Shown: positions 9,043 through 17,420, numbered from the stretch's first letter. The stretch: DNA of 64,000 nt from Streptomyces sp. CB02959 (GCF_002803155.1 NZ_NNBP01000024.1:105789-169788); one strand, 5' to 3'. Translations and numbers: made by a program. Notes: generated by a model from the letters alone, not told the origin.

Positions 9043-11421
9043 TCAATCGGTCGATAGATCAGCAGCGGCACTTCCTGCTCTGCCCCGCCACCGGGCGAGG
9101 TCGTGCTGGGTGAGGAGGGTGTCAGGATGATCGGGGCCCAGCACACGTATCCGGTCGGCCAGCAGTTCCTCGAACGCCGCAACTGCACCGGCCACATCCC
9201 CACCTTCCCCTCGCCACAGGGCGAGGCTGTGCCGGGAGACGAGGGTGTGCGGGTGGTCCGGGCCCAGCACGCGCGTCTGGTCGGCCAGCAGGCCCTCGAA
9301 CGCCGCGACCGCACCGGCCACATCCCCCGCTCTGCCCCGGACGTGGGCGAGGTCGTGCTGGGTGACGAGGGTGTCAGGATGATCGGGGCCCAGCACACGT
9401 ATCCGGTCGGCCAGCAGTTCCTCGAACGCCGCGGCCGCACCGGCCACGTCCCCCGCCGCCCCCCGCCACAGGGCGAGGTTGTGCCGGATGATGAGGGTGT
9501 GTGGGTGGTCCGGGCCCAGCACGCGCGTTTCGTCGGCCAGCAGTTCCTCGAACGCTGCGATCGCACCGGCCACGTCCCCCGCCGCCCCCCGCCGCCGGGC
9601 GAGGTTGTGCCGGGTGATGAGGGTGTGTGGGTGGTCCGGGCCCAGCACCCGCGTCTGGTCGGCCAGCAGCTCGGCTAGTGCTGCGGCCGCACCGGCCGCA
9701 TCCCCCGCTTCCCCTCGCCACCGGGCAAGGTTGCTGCGGGTGGTGAGGGTGTCAAGGTGCTCCGGCCCCAGGCGGTCGCGGGTGGTGATGGCCATGTGCT
9801 CGAAGTGGTCGCGAGCGGTGGTGACCTGGCCGCTCTCACCGAGGCTGATGCCGATACGGAAGAGCACCGCGTGGGAGGCGGGCCGGTACAAGGCGTCTTC
9901 GGCGGTGCGGATAAGGGCAGTCGTGTTGGCACGCAAGGCCTGGGCAAGGACGGTGTCGCGTTCGATGGCGGGCCAGGCAGCAGTGAGGGCGTCGGCAGCG
10001 GTGAGGGCGACCTGGTCGTGCTGGTCGGGGGTGAGGGTGTCACGGGTGGCACGTTGGATGAGCTGGTGAACACGGACGGCCTGATGGGGGGCGGTGAGGG
10101 TGTGATCGATGAGGCTGAGCCGGTGCAGGGCGCGCAGGGCCTGCACGGCGTCCCAGGCGGAAACCGGCTCTAGCTCACCGGCGGGGCCTGGACTGGTTCG
10201 GCTGCGGTGCTGGGTGAGGTGGGTGAGAGCGGGCGTACTGGTCAGGACGGTCTGGGGGATGCCGTTGGGGTCGAGTAGGGCTGTCAGGTGGAGCATGGGT
10301 CGGGCCAGGCCGGCGGGGCGGAGGGTATTGGCGCGGTCGATGGACAGGGACCAAGCGGCGGCGAGGGGAAGGGCCTGTTCGTCGGGGAGCTGATCAGGGG
10401 TGGTGTCGGCGAGTGCGGTGGCACGGTCGGCCAGCAGAGTGCGGTAGGCAGCCACATCGTCGCCGGAGTCGATGAGGTAGGCGGAGCCCTGGGAAAGAGC
10501 CAGGGGTAGATGGCCGAGGTCGCAGGCGAGGGCGGTGAGCTGGTCCGCGGGCTCGTGGCGCCCGTGGGCGGCCAGGGACACGGTGAGGTAGGCGAGGGCT
10601 TCGGCCTTGGTGAACTGGCCGATCTCGACGCGACGGCGGCCTTCTCCGGTCAGGGCGGCGTCGCGGCGGCGGGTGGTGACCAAAGTCCGGCCGTTTGGGC
10701 TGGCAGGCGGCCACAGGCCGTTAAGGTCGCTGGGGTCGGCGACGTCGTCCAGGACGATCAGCCACCGGCACGGTCTTGCCCCTGCCTTTGGGGTCAGCCA
10801 GGCCAGAAAGATCCGCGCGGCCTGCTCGGGATCGTCGGGGTCGGCCAGGCACAGTTCGGCGCCGGACTGTGCATAGCTGGTCACCACCGCCGAGCGGGTG
10901 CTCGCGGTGGCCCAGACCAATACATCCAGGTTGCCGTCTTGCCAGGTGGTGCGGGCGTAGTCGGCGGCGAGCTGGGTTTTGCCCACCCCGCCCATGCCGG
11001 TCAGGACCTGGCCCAGCACGGCAGTGCCGCCGCCGTCAACCGCCGCCCGCAGCCGTTGTGCCTCGGCGCGGTGCTGGAAGGACTGCGCCCGGGAGGGGAT
11101 CACACCGACCTGGTGCGGCCAGGCGGCCGGTGTGCCCGGCGCGGCCTGCTGTACGAGGGTGACGCTGTCGATCGCCAGGTACCCGGTGTTGGCCAGGCCG
11201 CCCTTGCTGGCGGTGGCGGCTCCTGTATGACTCACGTGTACCGGGCTGGCGGGCCCTCGGAGCGGTCCGGTGTAGCCGGATACCGCCGTGGCACCGTCGC
11301 GGGCGGTGGCATCACCGGTCTCCGTGGCGGCTACCGACGGCCCGCGCTTTGTGTTTGCGGCCTCGGGCCGGGCGCTGGGGTCTGCGTCCGGGTCGGGGCG
11401 GCGATTGGGCCATCTCACCAT
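9043..11421 (-). CDS. NB-ARC/TPR STAND ATPase
   Basis: 792 residues from ATG 11421, preceded by GGGAGGG. STAND features in order: variable N-terminus (1-105), P-loop GMGGVGKT at 142-149, Walker B RWLIVLDDV at about 219-227, TLVTTRRRD as sensor near 245, a winged-helix/arm region to about 560, then six to seven 42-residue TPRs to the end with the period LGPDHPHTL...HNLA...GD. STAND proteins are signal-triggered ATPase switches in the cytoplasm, and bacterial members include antiphage and regulatory proteins. It has no obvious C-terminal effector; the N-terminus is not a recognisable enzyme. The small membrane-protein gene at 11465 lies 43 bases upstream on the same strand. Confidence 0.88.
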   Translation of the reverse strand: MVRWPNRRPDPDADPSARPEAANTKRGPSVAATETGDATARDGATAVSGYTGPLRGPASPVHVSHTGAATASKGGLANTGYLAIDSVTLVQQAAPGTPAAWPHQVGVIPSRAQSFQHRAEAQRLRAAVDGGGTAVLGQVLTGMGGVGKTQLAADYARTTWQDGNLDVLVWATASTRSAVVTSYAQSGAELCLADPDDPEQAARIFLAWLTPKAGARPCRWLIVLDDVADPSDLNGLWPPASPNGRTLVTTRRRDAALTGEGRRRVEIGQFTKAEALAYLTVSLAAHGRHEPADQLTALACDLGHLPLALSQGSAYLIDSGDDVAAYRTLLADRATALADTTPDQLPDEQALPLAAAWSLSIDRANTLRPAGLARPMLHLTALLDPNGIPQTVLTSTPALTHLTQHRSRTSPGPAGELEPVSAWDAVQALRALHRLSLIDHTLTAPHQAVRVHQLIQRATRDTLTPDQHDQVALTAADALTAAWPAIERDTVLAQALRANTTALIRTAEDALYRPASHAVLFRIGISLGESGQVTTARDHFEHMAITTRDRLGPEHLDTLTTRSNLARWRGEAGDAAGAAAALAELLADQTRVLGPDHPHTLITRHNLARRRGAAGDVAGAIAAFEELLADETRVLGPDHPHTLIIRHNLALWRGAAGDVAGAAAAFEELLADRIRVLGPDHPDTLVTQHDLAHVRGRAGDVAGAVAAFEGLLADQTRVLGPDHPHTLVSRHSLALWRGEGGDVAGAVAAFEELLADRIRVLGPDHPDTLLTQHDLARWRGRAGSAAADLSTD
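9103..9770. repeat. 126-bp tandem coding repeats (TPR)
   Basis: The C-terminal TPRs of the STAND gene are repeated at DNA level with a 126-bp period, marked by recurring CGGGCCCAGCAC and CTCGAACGCCGC blocks. Units are near-identical over tens of bases, which points to recent amplification or gene conversion. Confidence 0.8.
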
Positions 11422-11464
11422 CGGACAGAAACCCTCCCGCATGCTTGTGACCGCTCCGGCCCGG

Positions 11465-11827
11465 TCAGCTGAAGTCGATACCCGTATTTGCGCTGCTGTC
11501 AGGCCCGTCCGCAGTGGCGTCCCCGGTTCGCTCTGCCTGGACGGGCCCGCTCCCGGCATCTTGCGGGTGTCGCACGCCAGTGGACGCCTGGCCCCCACCG
11601 GTGGCCTTGGCCTTCCCGGTATCGACCACCGCAACCCCGGGCTGTGGGTTGGCCGAGGACTGCATCAGCGCCCAAACCAGGGCGGCAATACCGGTGGCCC
11701 CCTGAACTGAGGCGGCAACCAGCTGGCCGGTATCCGGGTTGTCCAGCAGCCAGAAGAACGGCGTCGACACGGTCAACACGGCCGCGACCACCATGACCGT
11801 GATCTTCCTGCTTCGCGACACACTCAC
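11465..11827 (-). CDS. Small two-span membrane protein
   Basis: 120 residues from GTG 11827, placed by the GGGGAGGGGG ribosome site. Two hydrophobic segments (ITVMVVAAVLTVSTPFFWLL near 8-27 and LVAASVQGATGIAALVWALM near 36-55) precede a polar Gly/Asp/Ser tail. It lies just upstream of and in the same direction as the NB-ARC/TPR gene, so it may be its membrane partner or sensor; that is inference from position only. Confidence 0.65.
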   Translation of the reverse strand: MSVSRSRKITVMVVAAVLTVSTPFFWLLDNPDTGQLVAASVQGATGIAALVWALMQSSANPQPGVAVVDTGKAKATGGGQASTGVRHPQDAGSGPVQAERTGDATADGPDSSANTGIDFS

Positions 11828-11932
11828 TCGCCCCCTCCCCGCAGCCGACGAACGTGCGCCCTCAGCAGCATTGGATGAAATGCACTGATAGCACAGGACG
11901 CCTCCGCACAACCACCAGTTCTCCGCACGCTG

Positions 11933-12172
11933 TTGGTACTCGCCGTCCCGCCGCCACCCGGCACAGGTGGCCTCGCCCTCGTGGACCAAGCCACACCAGC
12001 CGACCAGGCTCTGCTGTCCTGCCTGGTGGCCGCGGGGGACCCGAACATCGCTTCGTCCTATCGTGAGGTCGCCGGCGCACTCGGGCTGGAGTCACCCGAG
12101 GATCCCAGCGTCCTGCGCGACGTCGTCGACGCAGACGTTCAGCAGGCCCACCACTACTGGCGCTACCGGTAG
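11933..12172 (+). CDS. Small hypothetical protein
   Basis: At most 79 residues; TTG 11933 is the first start and a GTG near 11981 is possible. The C-terminal part (YREVAGALGLESPEDPSVLR) is protein-like and acidic. It is divergent from the 11827 gene. No domain recognised; start uncertain. Confidence 0.4.
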   Translation: MVLAVPPPPGTGGLALVDQATPADQALLSCLVAAGDPNIASSYREVAGALGLESPEDPSVLRDVVDADVQQAHHYWRYR

Positions 12173-12316
12173 CACCACGGCTGAGATGCCCAACCGCGTA
12201 CGTCAGGCCTGGGAAGGCGCCACTTCAAGGCGCCGCTCGCCCGTACGACGTGGTGCGATCACGTCGGAGTAGTGGTGGTCGAACGTCAGAATGAGAGGTC
12301 GGCGCAGGCGCCGCGG

Positions 12317-12647
12317 TCACTGGCCCATCCCCTGCAGGTATTCGTGAACGCGCTCGGACAGGTCGGCCGGGCCATCGAACAACGCAGGCCGATCGGGAAC
12401 GTCCGGATCATCCGCAAGCGAAGTGCCCGGGACCGCTACTTGCCCAGCAGCCCACTGCATCACTCCAGCCGGGGGAGTCCGGCCGGTGGCTCTCGTAGTA
12501 GCCGCCGCCGGTCTCCTTGGCACGGGACCAGCCCTGTAGTTCCTCCACCGACCACGGCAAGGCCGCGTACAGCTCCGCGAGGTCGGCCTTCGCCTGGACC
12601 AGCTCAGTCTGCACGCTCAGCAGCTCGGAAGGAAAATCGAAACTCAC
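12317..12647 (-). pseudogene. Truncated paralogue of the 8531-8872 gene
   Basis: The frame from GTG 12647 encodes FDFPSELLSVQTELVQAKAD, then RAKETGGGYYESHRPDSPG, closely matching the gene at 8531-8872, but it diverges right after the WSD motif. A different minus frame then carries VPGTSLADDPDVPDRPALFD and ends at 12317. It looks like a junction of two gene pieces, with the DUF6233-like partner missing. Confidence 0.6.
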
Positions 12648-12719
12648 TCGAACGGGATACGGGCTCGATGCCCGTCCCCAGCACTTCCGCGCCGGCGGTC
12701 ACCGGCGGGTTGCAGGGCC

Positions 12720-13388
12720 CTAGTCGTCGAAGTGATCGTCGTTGTGCAGACGGGTGTTGAGGTCGGTGACCCACTCCAGAGCCCAGCTGCGCAACATCGC
12801 AATCTGATCGTCGGAAAGGCCGTAGTCGGCGAAGTCCTGGTCATCCCACCACTCGGCGCCGGCGAGGCGGTCACGCAGGTCGTGGAGGCTGAACTCGAAG
12901 CGGGCATGGCGGCGGCCGAGGCTTTCAAGGTCGGCGGTGGTGCGATGCCGGGTAGCAGCGTGGACGTCGATGAGGTCGCGGACCGCGCCGCGGTCCGCGA
13001 GCGCGCGGACCTTCGTCCCGATCACGTCGTCCAGCGAGAGCACCGGACCGTACTCGGTGACCGTGGGCGGGGCCCAGAACGCCTCCTTGAGGACGTCGAC
13101 CTCGCACTCCTCGCCCGTGGTGGGATCGGTGGCGATGAGCCGACCCGACAGCGGGCCGGACTCGATGAGCCGGACGCCCCAGCCACGCCCGGCCAGGCCG
13201 TCGCCGACCGTGTGGATGATCTCGTCGATGGGAGCCGGGTTCTCGGTGGCCACGTCCAGGTCTTGGGAGAGCCGGTCCACCAAGCCGTGTGCTTGCACGG
13301 CGTACCCGCCGGTGATCACCAGCGGGTAGGGGGTGCCGATCGCGAGGACGTCGGCCAGGAGCCGGCGGTGCAGATCTGTCAGGTTCAC
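12720..13388 (-). CDS. AbiEii/AbiGii-like nucleotidyltransferase
   Basis: 222 residues from GTG 13388. The nucleotidyltransferase core is visible: VITGGYAVQAHGL near residues 25-37 and then DRLSQDLDVATE, with the Asp-X-Asp pair that binds metal. Further on come CEVDVLKEAF and the late motif VLSLDDVIGTKVRALADRG. Members of this superfamily transfer a nucleotide to tRNA or protein and act as toxins in AbiE-type abortive infection. The start overlaps the stop of the upstream gene by 4 bases (GTGA), as in toxin-antitoxin operons. Confidence 0.8.
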   Translation of the reverse strand: MNLTDLHRRLLADVLAIGTPYPLVITGGYAVQAHGLVDRLSQDLDVATENPAPIDEIIHTVGDGLAGRGWGVRLIESGPLSGRLIATDPTTGEECEVDVLKEAFWAPPTVTEYGPVLSLDDVIGTKVRALADRGAVRDLIDVHAATRHRTTADLESLGRRHARFEFSLHDLRDRLAGAEWWDDQDFADYGLSDDQIAMLRSWALEWVTDLNTRLHNDDHFDD

Positions 13389-13753
13389 GCGGCTGTCGCA
13401 GCCCTCATCGAGGTGAGTTCGGGGAAGGCTGCTTCCCACACGTCCCTGATCGGGCGGCTGATCAGCGTGCGCAGCACCGGCCACTGCGCGAGGAGCAGAT
13501 CCCGGTTCAGGAAGTCGATCAGGTCCTGGCGCTGTCCTTCGGCCAGGACGGTGCGGTACAGGCTCATCCGGGAACGCGGCTGCTCCAGGCCGTAGGAGCG
13601 GCGGCCCGACCAGACCACGTGCAGCGGTAGGTCGACCGTGCCGTGGGCGGGACCGGCCAGGTCGTCCAGTCGAGCGGGCAAGCGTCCTGCGTACTGCGTA
13701 CACAGCAGCTCGAACGCGTTCGGCACCGGAAACGAGGGAGACTGCACGGCCAT
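13385..13753 (-). CDS. Upstream partner of the nucleotidyltransferase, antitoxin candidate
   Basis: 122 residues from ATG 13753. Segments FELLCTQYAGRLPARLDDLA, SRMSLYRTVLAEGQRQDLID and QWPVLRTLISRPIRDVWEAA indicate a helical protein. The stop overlaps the next start, so the two are translationally coupled. No DNA-binding domain is obvious and it does not look like a classical AbiEi antitoxin. The role is inferred from gene order only. Confidence 0.65.
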   Translation of the reverse strand: MAVQSPSFPVPNAFELLCTQYAGRLPARLDDLAGPAHGTVDLPLHVVWSGRRSYGLEQPRSRMSLYRTVLAEGQRQDLIDFLNRDLLLAQWPVLRTLISRPIRDVWEAAFPELTSMRAATAA

Positions 13754-14241
13754 GCCCCCAGTATTGCGTGTCGGCGTCTGCTTCGTGCGCCAGGTGCGGG
13801 GAGAGGGTGCGACTGACTCGATCGCTCCGGGACAGGGCGCACTTCCGCGGGTCGCTGGGAGGGGCTGCGCTGCGGGAGACGGCTGCATGAACGGCGTCCG
13901 GTCAGGCCGCATCGTGGCCCACCCAGCCTGGCATCGCGGCGCGGCGGTCAGGGCGGCCCGAGCGAGGTGGAGGCGCCTGGTCGGCATGGTTTTGGGTGAC
14001 GGTCTGGAACCGGGACAAAACCGTCCAGTATTTTTTGCCTCTCGCGCCAAAAGCGCTGTCTGAATTACCTGATCCGCAGAACGTTATGACTGTGGCCTTG
14101 AGTTTTACTGTCAAGTAATTTTGTGCTCGGCGTGTTGGCCGCAGGGAGAGGTTCTCGCCAGTCCTCGAAAATCGCTCGAATGAAAGTTCTTCGCGCTGAT
14201 ACAAATGTCGGTGTCAGATCTTCGCGAGAAACGGGGAAGCG
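13754..14241. other. Intergenic region without a clear gene
   Basis: About 490 bases between the divergent 13753 gene and the secreted-protein gene at 14242. The right half (14030-14230) is clearly AT-richer than the surroundings and should hold the promoter of the secreted protein. No protein-like frame was found. Confidence 0.4.
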
Positions 14242-14716
14242 ATGAATCGAAAACTCGCCGCACTCGGCGTTGCCCTGCCGGCACTGCTGATCTTATCCGC
14301 CGCTCCCGCGAGCTCCGCACCTCTGCCTTGGGACGGAAGTGTCGGACTGCCCACGGGTGAGCAGAAATCCATGATTCAGCAGGACATTGGGGTGCTTCTA
14401 CCGGGCAGACAACCCGGGGCACCTCACGACCGGAAGCAAGACCGTGTGGGCTTCCGTGGAGATCGCCCGATGCACGCCCAAGCCGCCGGACAAGTGCCAC
14501 CTCACGGTGAGCATCGCGAATCCCGTGTACGACATCGCCCACAAGGACGGGGGCTGGACCAAGTGCGGGAAGAAGACGCTGACCGTGGGCTACAAGTGCG
14601 CTGACCTCATCAGCAAGCGGCAGTTCGTGACCGTGGGAACTCTCGCCATGGTCTACAAGGGCCGCACCCAGTCCGACGCGTTCTCGAGCGCGAAGGTGAC
14701 GCTGTACTGCCGCTGA
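14242..14716 (+). pseudogene. Secreted protein, single-base frameshift
   Basis: ATG 14242 with a good AGCGAAG-like site starts a clear signal peptide (MNRKLAALGVALPALLILSA, cleavage near APASSA-AP). The frame is right up to IQQDIG. The C-terminal protein continues in the next frame: CFYRADNPGHLTTGSKTVWA, then VEIARCTPKPPDKC, KCGKKTLTVGYKCADLI and ending VTLYCR at 14716. Removing one G from the GGGG run at 14389-14392 restores one 157-residue reading frame with six cysteines. Either a true mutation or a homopolymer sequencing error. Function unknown; extracellular. Confidence 0.75.
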
Positions 14717-14740
14717 TCCCTCGGCAGCAAGCGTTCGCAC

Positions 14741-14770
14741 GGTGTGGCCGGCCTGTGGGCCGGCCACACC
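14741..14770. terminator. Strong hairpin between convergent genes
   Basis: GGTGTGGCCGGCC at 14741-14753 pairs perfectly with GGCCGGCCACACC at 14758-14770 around a 4-base loop. It separates the secreted-protein gene (+) from the VOC gene (-). Confidence 0.85.
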
Positions 14771-14774
14771 GCCA

Positions 14775-15188
14775 TCAACTCCACGATTGAAGTTTGCGTT
14801 CCGCTTCCGCGATTTCTCTATCACTGGACAGAAGACGGAAGCGGTTACCCTCCGGATCGGCCATCCCGAACCAGCCGACCTTCAGGGAAGAGTTAATCAC
14901 CCATTTTTCCTCTTCGATGATGGCGCCGAGTTCAACCAGCCTATCCGCCTCTTCCAAAAGTGAATGCGACGCAGTCAGGTGCATCAGTGGGGTTTCATTA
15001 TTCTCATCCCCTGTCACGCGCCTGGTGCGTTCAACGATATAAAGCAAGGATTGCTCATCTTCCCCAAAGGGGATTGTCACGCCTTCTACGCCGGGGCCGA
15101 TCGTCGAGCAAAGAGCCGCGCTCCAAAATCCCCCCAGGCTCACCGGATCATCCGATTCCAGCACCACGGCCCTTAAAGCCACACTCAC
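14775..15188 (-). CDS. VOC-family (glyoxalase/dioxygenase fold) protein
   Basis: 137 residues from GTG 15188. VOC features: LRAVVLESDDPVSLGGFWSA at the N-terminus, PLMHLTASHSLLEEADRLVE in the middle and the terminal VGWFGMADPEGNRFRLL, the typical 'D-P-x-G-N' strand. Such proteins bind small ligands, sometimes with a metal, as resistance or catabolic enzymes; the metal ligands are incomplete here, so binding or isomerase activity is open. Codon use is less GC-biased than in the neighbours. Confidence 0.8.
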   Translation of the reverse strand: MSVALRAVVLESDDPVSLGGFWSAALCSTIGPGVEGVTIPFGEDEQSLLYIVERTRRVTGDENNETPLMHLTASHSLLEEADRLVELGAIIEEEKWVINSSLKVGWFGMADPEGNRFRLLSSDREIAEAERKLQSWS

Positions 15189-15291
15189 GAAACCCTCCGC
15201 CCCTCGCAGCCGTCGCCCACACGCACGTGTTGCGACCCTACTTCGGAGAGCGGGTTCGCCTGCGCTTTTCAGGCAGGGCAAGCCGGCAGCA

Positions 15292-15603
15292 TCAAGGCTT
15301 GGCGTGCGCCGCCCGTACGCTCGCCTCAAGTGCCGCCATCAGATCCACCGGCGCCGGGGTCTCCGGCGGCTGCACCAGCTCCCTCTGGTCCGCCTTCGCC
15401 GCCACGAGCTGCTCCAGGGCGTGTGCGTACTCGTCGTGCAGCTCGCGCCCTTCGACACCGGTCAGCTCCCTGATCAAGACCTCGGCGAGTTCGAGCTCCC
15501 GATCGGTGACCGGCGCGGCCGGGGCAAGGTCGCCAGGCTCACGCAGCTCGTCCTGCCACAGCAGCGTCTGGACGATCAGCACGCCGTTGCGGGGCCTGAG
15601 CAC
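15292..15603 (-). pseudogene. C-terminal fragment of a bacterial Ku protein
   Basis: About 103 residues match the Ku C-terminal region from memory: LRPRNGVLIVQTLLWQDELR, then VTDRELELAEVLIRELTG, HDEYAHALEQLVAAKADQ and VDLMAALEASVRAA. Full Ku proteins are about 270-370 residues and form the end-binding ring of non-homologous end joining. The DNA-encircling core is absent and the upstream frame is not Ku-like, so this is a 5'-deleted remnant. Confidence 0.8.
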
Positions 15604-15672
15604 GGCAAGCCTCCGCAGTCCTCGCCCGCACCCTCGGCATCGACATCACCGTCGCCGTGAAATGGCAGCGTG
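15597..15672 (+). pseudogene. Tail of an integrase-type protein
   Basis: A short plus-strand frame encodes ASAVLARTLGIDITVAVKWQ then RAAA and a stop. From memory, many Streptomyces recombinase-like proteins end this way (a helix with LGI...V.WQRA). It directly abuts the cut end of the Ku fragment, so both remnants share one rearrangement junction. Confidence 0.4.
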
Positions 15673-15770
15673 CCGCCGCCTGAGACTGGGGTGCCTAGGC
15701 GGCCGAGATCAGCCGCCGGAACTCGACTGACCCGTGCACCGATGTCAGACCTCGCTGACATGCTCCTTCC

Positions 15771-16316
15771 ATGGCCCACGCAAGCATGCCCGACCTCGCC
15801 CAGATCACCGACGCCCACGCAGTTACCCCCGAACTCCGACGCCAGCTGATCGACTGCTGGATCGCGGTCACCAACTCGGGCGGTGCCGCCGGGTTCCCGT
15901 TCCCGCCGGTCCGGGACGACGAGGTCGCGCCGGTTACGGACAAGCTCCTCGGCCGTCTCCACCCGCAACACAGCCGCCTCGTCACCGCCAGATTCGACGA
16001 TGTTCTTGCCGGATGGGTTGTCCTCAACCGCGATCCCTACCGGCTTGTCGGGCACTGGGGCACGGTCAACCACCTTCAGACCCACCCCGAATTCCGCGGG
16101 CGCGGTGTCGGCTCTGCCCTCATGATCGATCTGCGAAGGATTGCCCGCGATGAACTTGAGCTCGAACAGCTCCATCTCGCGGCCCGGGGAGATGAGGGGC
16201 TGGAGGACTTCTACGGCCGGCTCGGATGGCGTGAGGTCGGCCGCTGGCCCGGGGCCCTCCGCCTCGCGCCCGCCGACACCCGAGACGAGGTCCTGATGCT
16301 CCTCGATCCCCTCTGA
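15771..16316 (+). CDS. GNAT-family N-acetyltransferase
   Basis: 181 residues. The acetyl-CoA-binding motif A is present: HWGTVNHLQTHPEFRGRGVG then SALMIDLRRIARDELELEQL, followed by motif B in LAARGDEGLEDFYGRLGWRE. Cytoplasmic acyltransferase; the acceptor is unknown (antibiotic, amine or protein). The Tn554-like remnant begins immediately after its stop. Confidence 0.9.
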   Translation: MAHASMPDLAQITDAHAVTPELRRQLIDCWIAVTNSGGAAGFPFPPVRDDEVAPVTDKLLGRLHPQHSRLVTARFDDVLAGWVVLNRDPYRLVGHWGTVNHLQTHPEFRGRGVGSALMIDLRRIARDELELEQLHLAARGDEGLEDFYGRLGWREVGRWPGALRLAPADTRDEVLMLLDPL

Positions 16317-16321
16317 TCGCG

Positions 16322-16858
16322 GAGGCATTCCGGGAGTTCCAATACCCGACTCCACCATTACGGGTCTCTCTGGAACGCAAGCGCAAGGCCGTCAAGACCC
16401 TGAGCCTGATGGTCGCCGACCGACACGGGACCGCGACACCCTGCTCGCCGACTGCCTACGAACAGCGCTCAGTGGGCGTTCCGTTCGGCGGTTGCACCGA
16501 ACCCACCAACGTCAAGGCCGGCGGACACGCATGCCCGATCCGCTTCCAATGCTCAGGCTGCGGCTTCTACCGTCCCGACCCGTCCTACCTGCCCGCGATC
16601 GAGGACCACGCCAACAGCCTGCGAGCTGACCGCGAGAAGGCTCGGGCGATGGACGCAGCGAGCTTCGTCATCGACAACCTCACCGCTCAGATCAACTCCT
16701 ACGAAGAAGTCGCGGCGACGATGCGCGAACGGATGGCAGCCCTGCCCAAGGACGATAGGGCCGAGTTGGAGGAGGCCGCCGCGGTCCTTCGCCGGGTCCG
16801 GGCCGGCGGCGACCACAAGCTCCTCCCTCTGACCGCCGTCTCCAAGAACGGAGCATGA
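16322..16858 (+). pseudogene. C-terminal part of a Tn554 TnpB-like recombinase
   Basis: The open frame starts directly after the GNAT gene without a start of its own (EAFREFQYPTPPLRVSLERK). It continues through SVGVPFGGCTEPTNVKAGG, HACPIRFQCSGCGFYRPDPS (a Cys cluster) and a long coiled helix. This is the zinc-binding and helical tail of TnpB/site-specific recombinases of Tn554-type transposons. The catalytic tyrosine-recombinase domain is gone. It precedes tnpC by one base, the normal gene order. Confidence 0.7.
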
Positions 16859-16859
16859 G

Positions 16860-17420
16860 ATGGCTACCCGAACCCCCGCTGACGTCCTCGCCGAATCCCG
16901 ACGCCAGACCAGCCTCCTCAAACGCCAACGCGTGCTCGACACCGTCCGGCGCATGCTGGACGACGGCGAGCCGATCTCCTTCGCCGCCCTCGCCCGCGCT
17001 GCGAAGGTGTCGACCTGGCTCGTCTATGCCGAGGGCGTCCGCGAGCACGTCCAGGCGGCCATCCAGCGACAGGAACAGGCTCCCGTCACCAAAGCTGCCC
17101 AAGGCCGCCGGGCAAGCCCCGCCAGCCTCCACACCGACTTGGCCATGGCCCGCGAGGAGATCAAAGAACTCCGCGTGGAACGCGATCAGCTCCGAGCCGC
17201 TATGCGGCAGCACCTCGGACATCAGCTCGACCAGATCAGCAACCGGAAACTGACCGAGCGGATCACCGAACTCACGGAAGCCAACCGGAACCTCGAACAC
17301 GACCTGGCTCAGCTCCGGCCACTCACCGATCACGTCCAGGAGCTTGAGCGGGACCTGGCCGCGGCTCGCACGAGCCTGCGTCAGATGATCCGGGACGGCA
17401 ATCAGCACCAGCCAACCTGA
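16860..17420 (+). CDS. TnpC-like DUF6262 protein of a Tn554-type transposon
   Basis: 186 residues. The N-terminus has a helix-turn-helix (ISFAALARAAKVSTWLVYAE near 39-58). It is followed by a long coiled coil (LHTDLAMAREEIKELRVERD and onwards to the end). This is the usual architecture of TnpC, the accessory DNA-binding protein that assists TnpA/TnpB recombinases. Intact in itself, but its partners are deleted or truncated here, so the element is probably immobile. Confidence 0.8.
   Translation: MATRTPADVLAESRRQTSLLKRQRVLDTVRRMLDDGEPISFAALARAAKVSTWLVYAEGVREHVQAAIQRQEQAPVTKAAQGRRASPASLHTDLAMAREEIKELRVERDQLRAAMRQHLGHQLDQISNRKLTERITELTEANRNLEHDLAQLRPLTDHVQELERDLAAARTSLRQMIRDGNQHQPT

Noticed and set aside
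10510..11472. Long plus-strand frames (for example 320 codons) opposite the NB-ARC/TPR gene
   Set aside because: Gly/Val/Arg-rich translations typical of antisense in high-GC genes; the minus frame has P-loop and TPR motifs.
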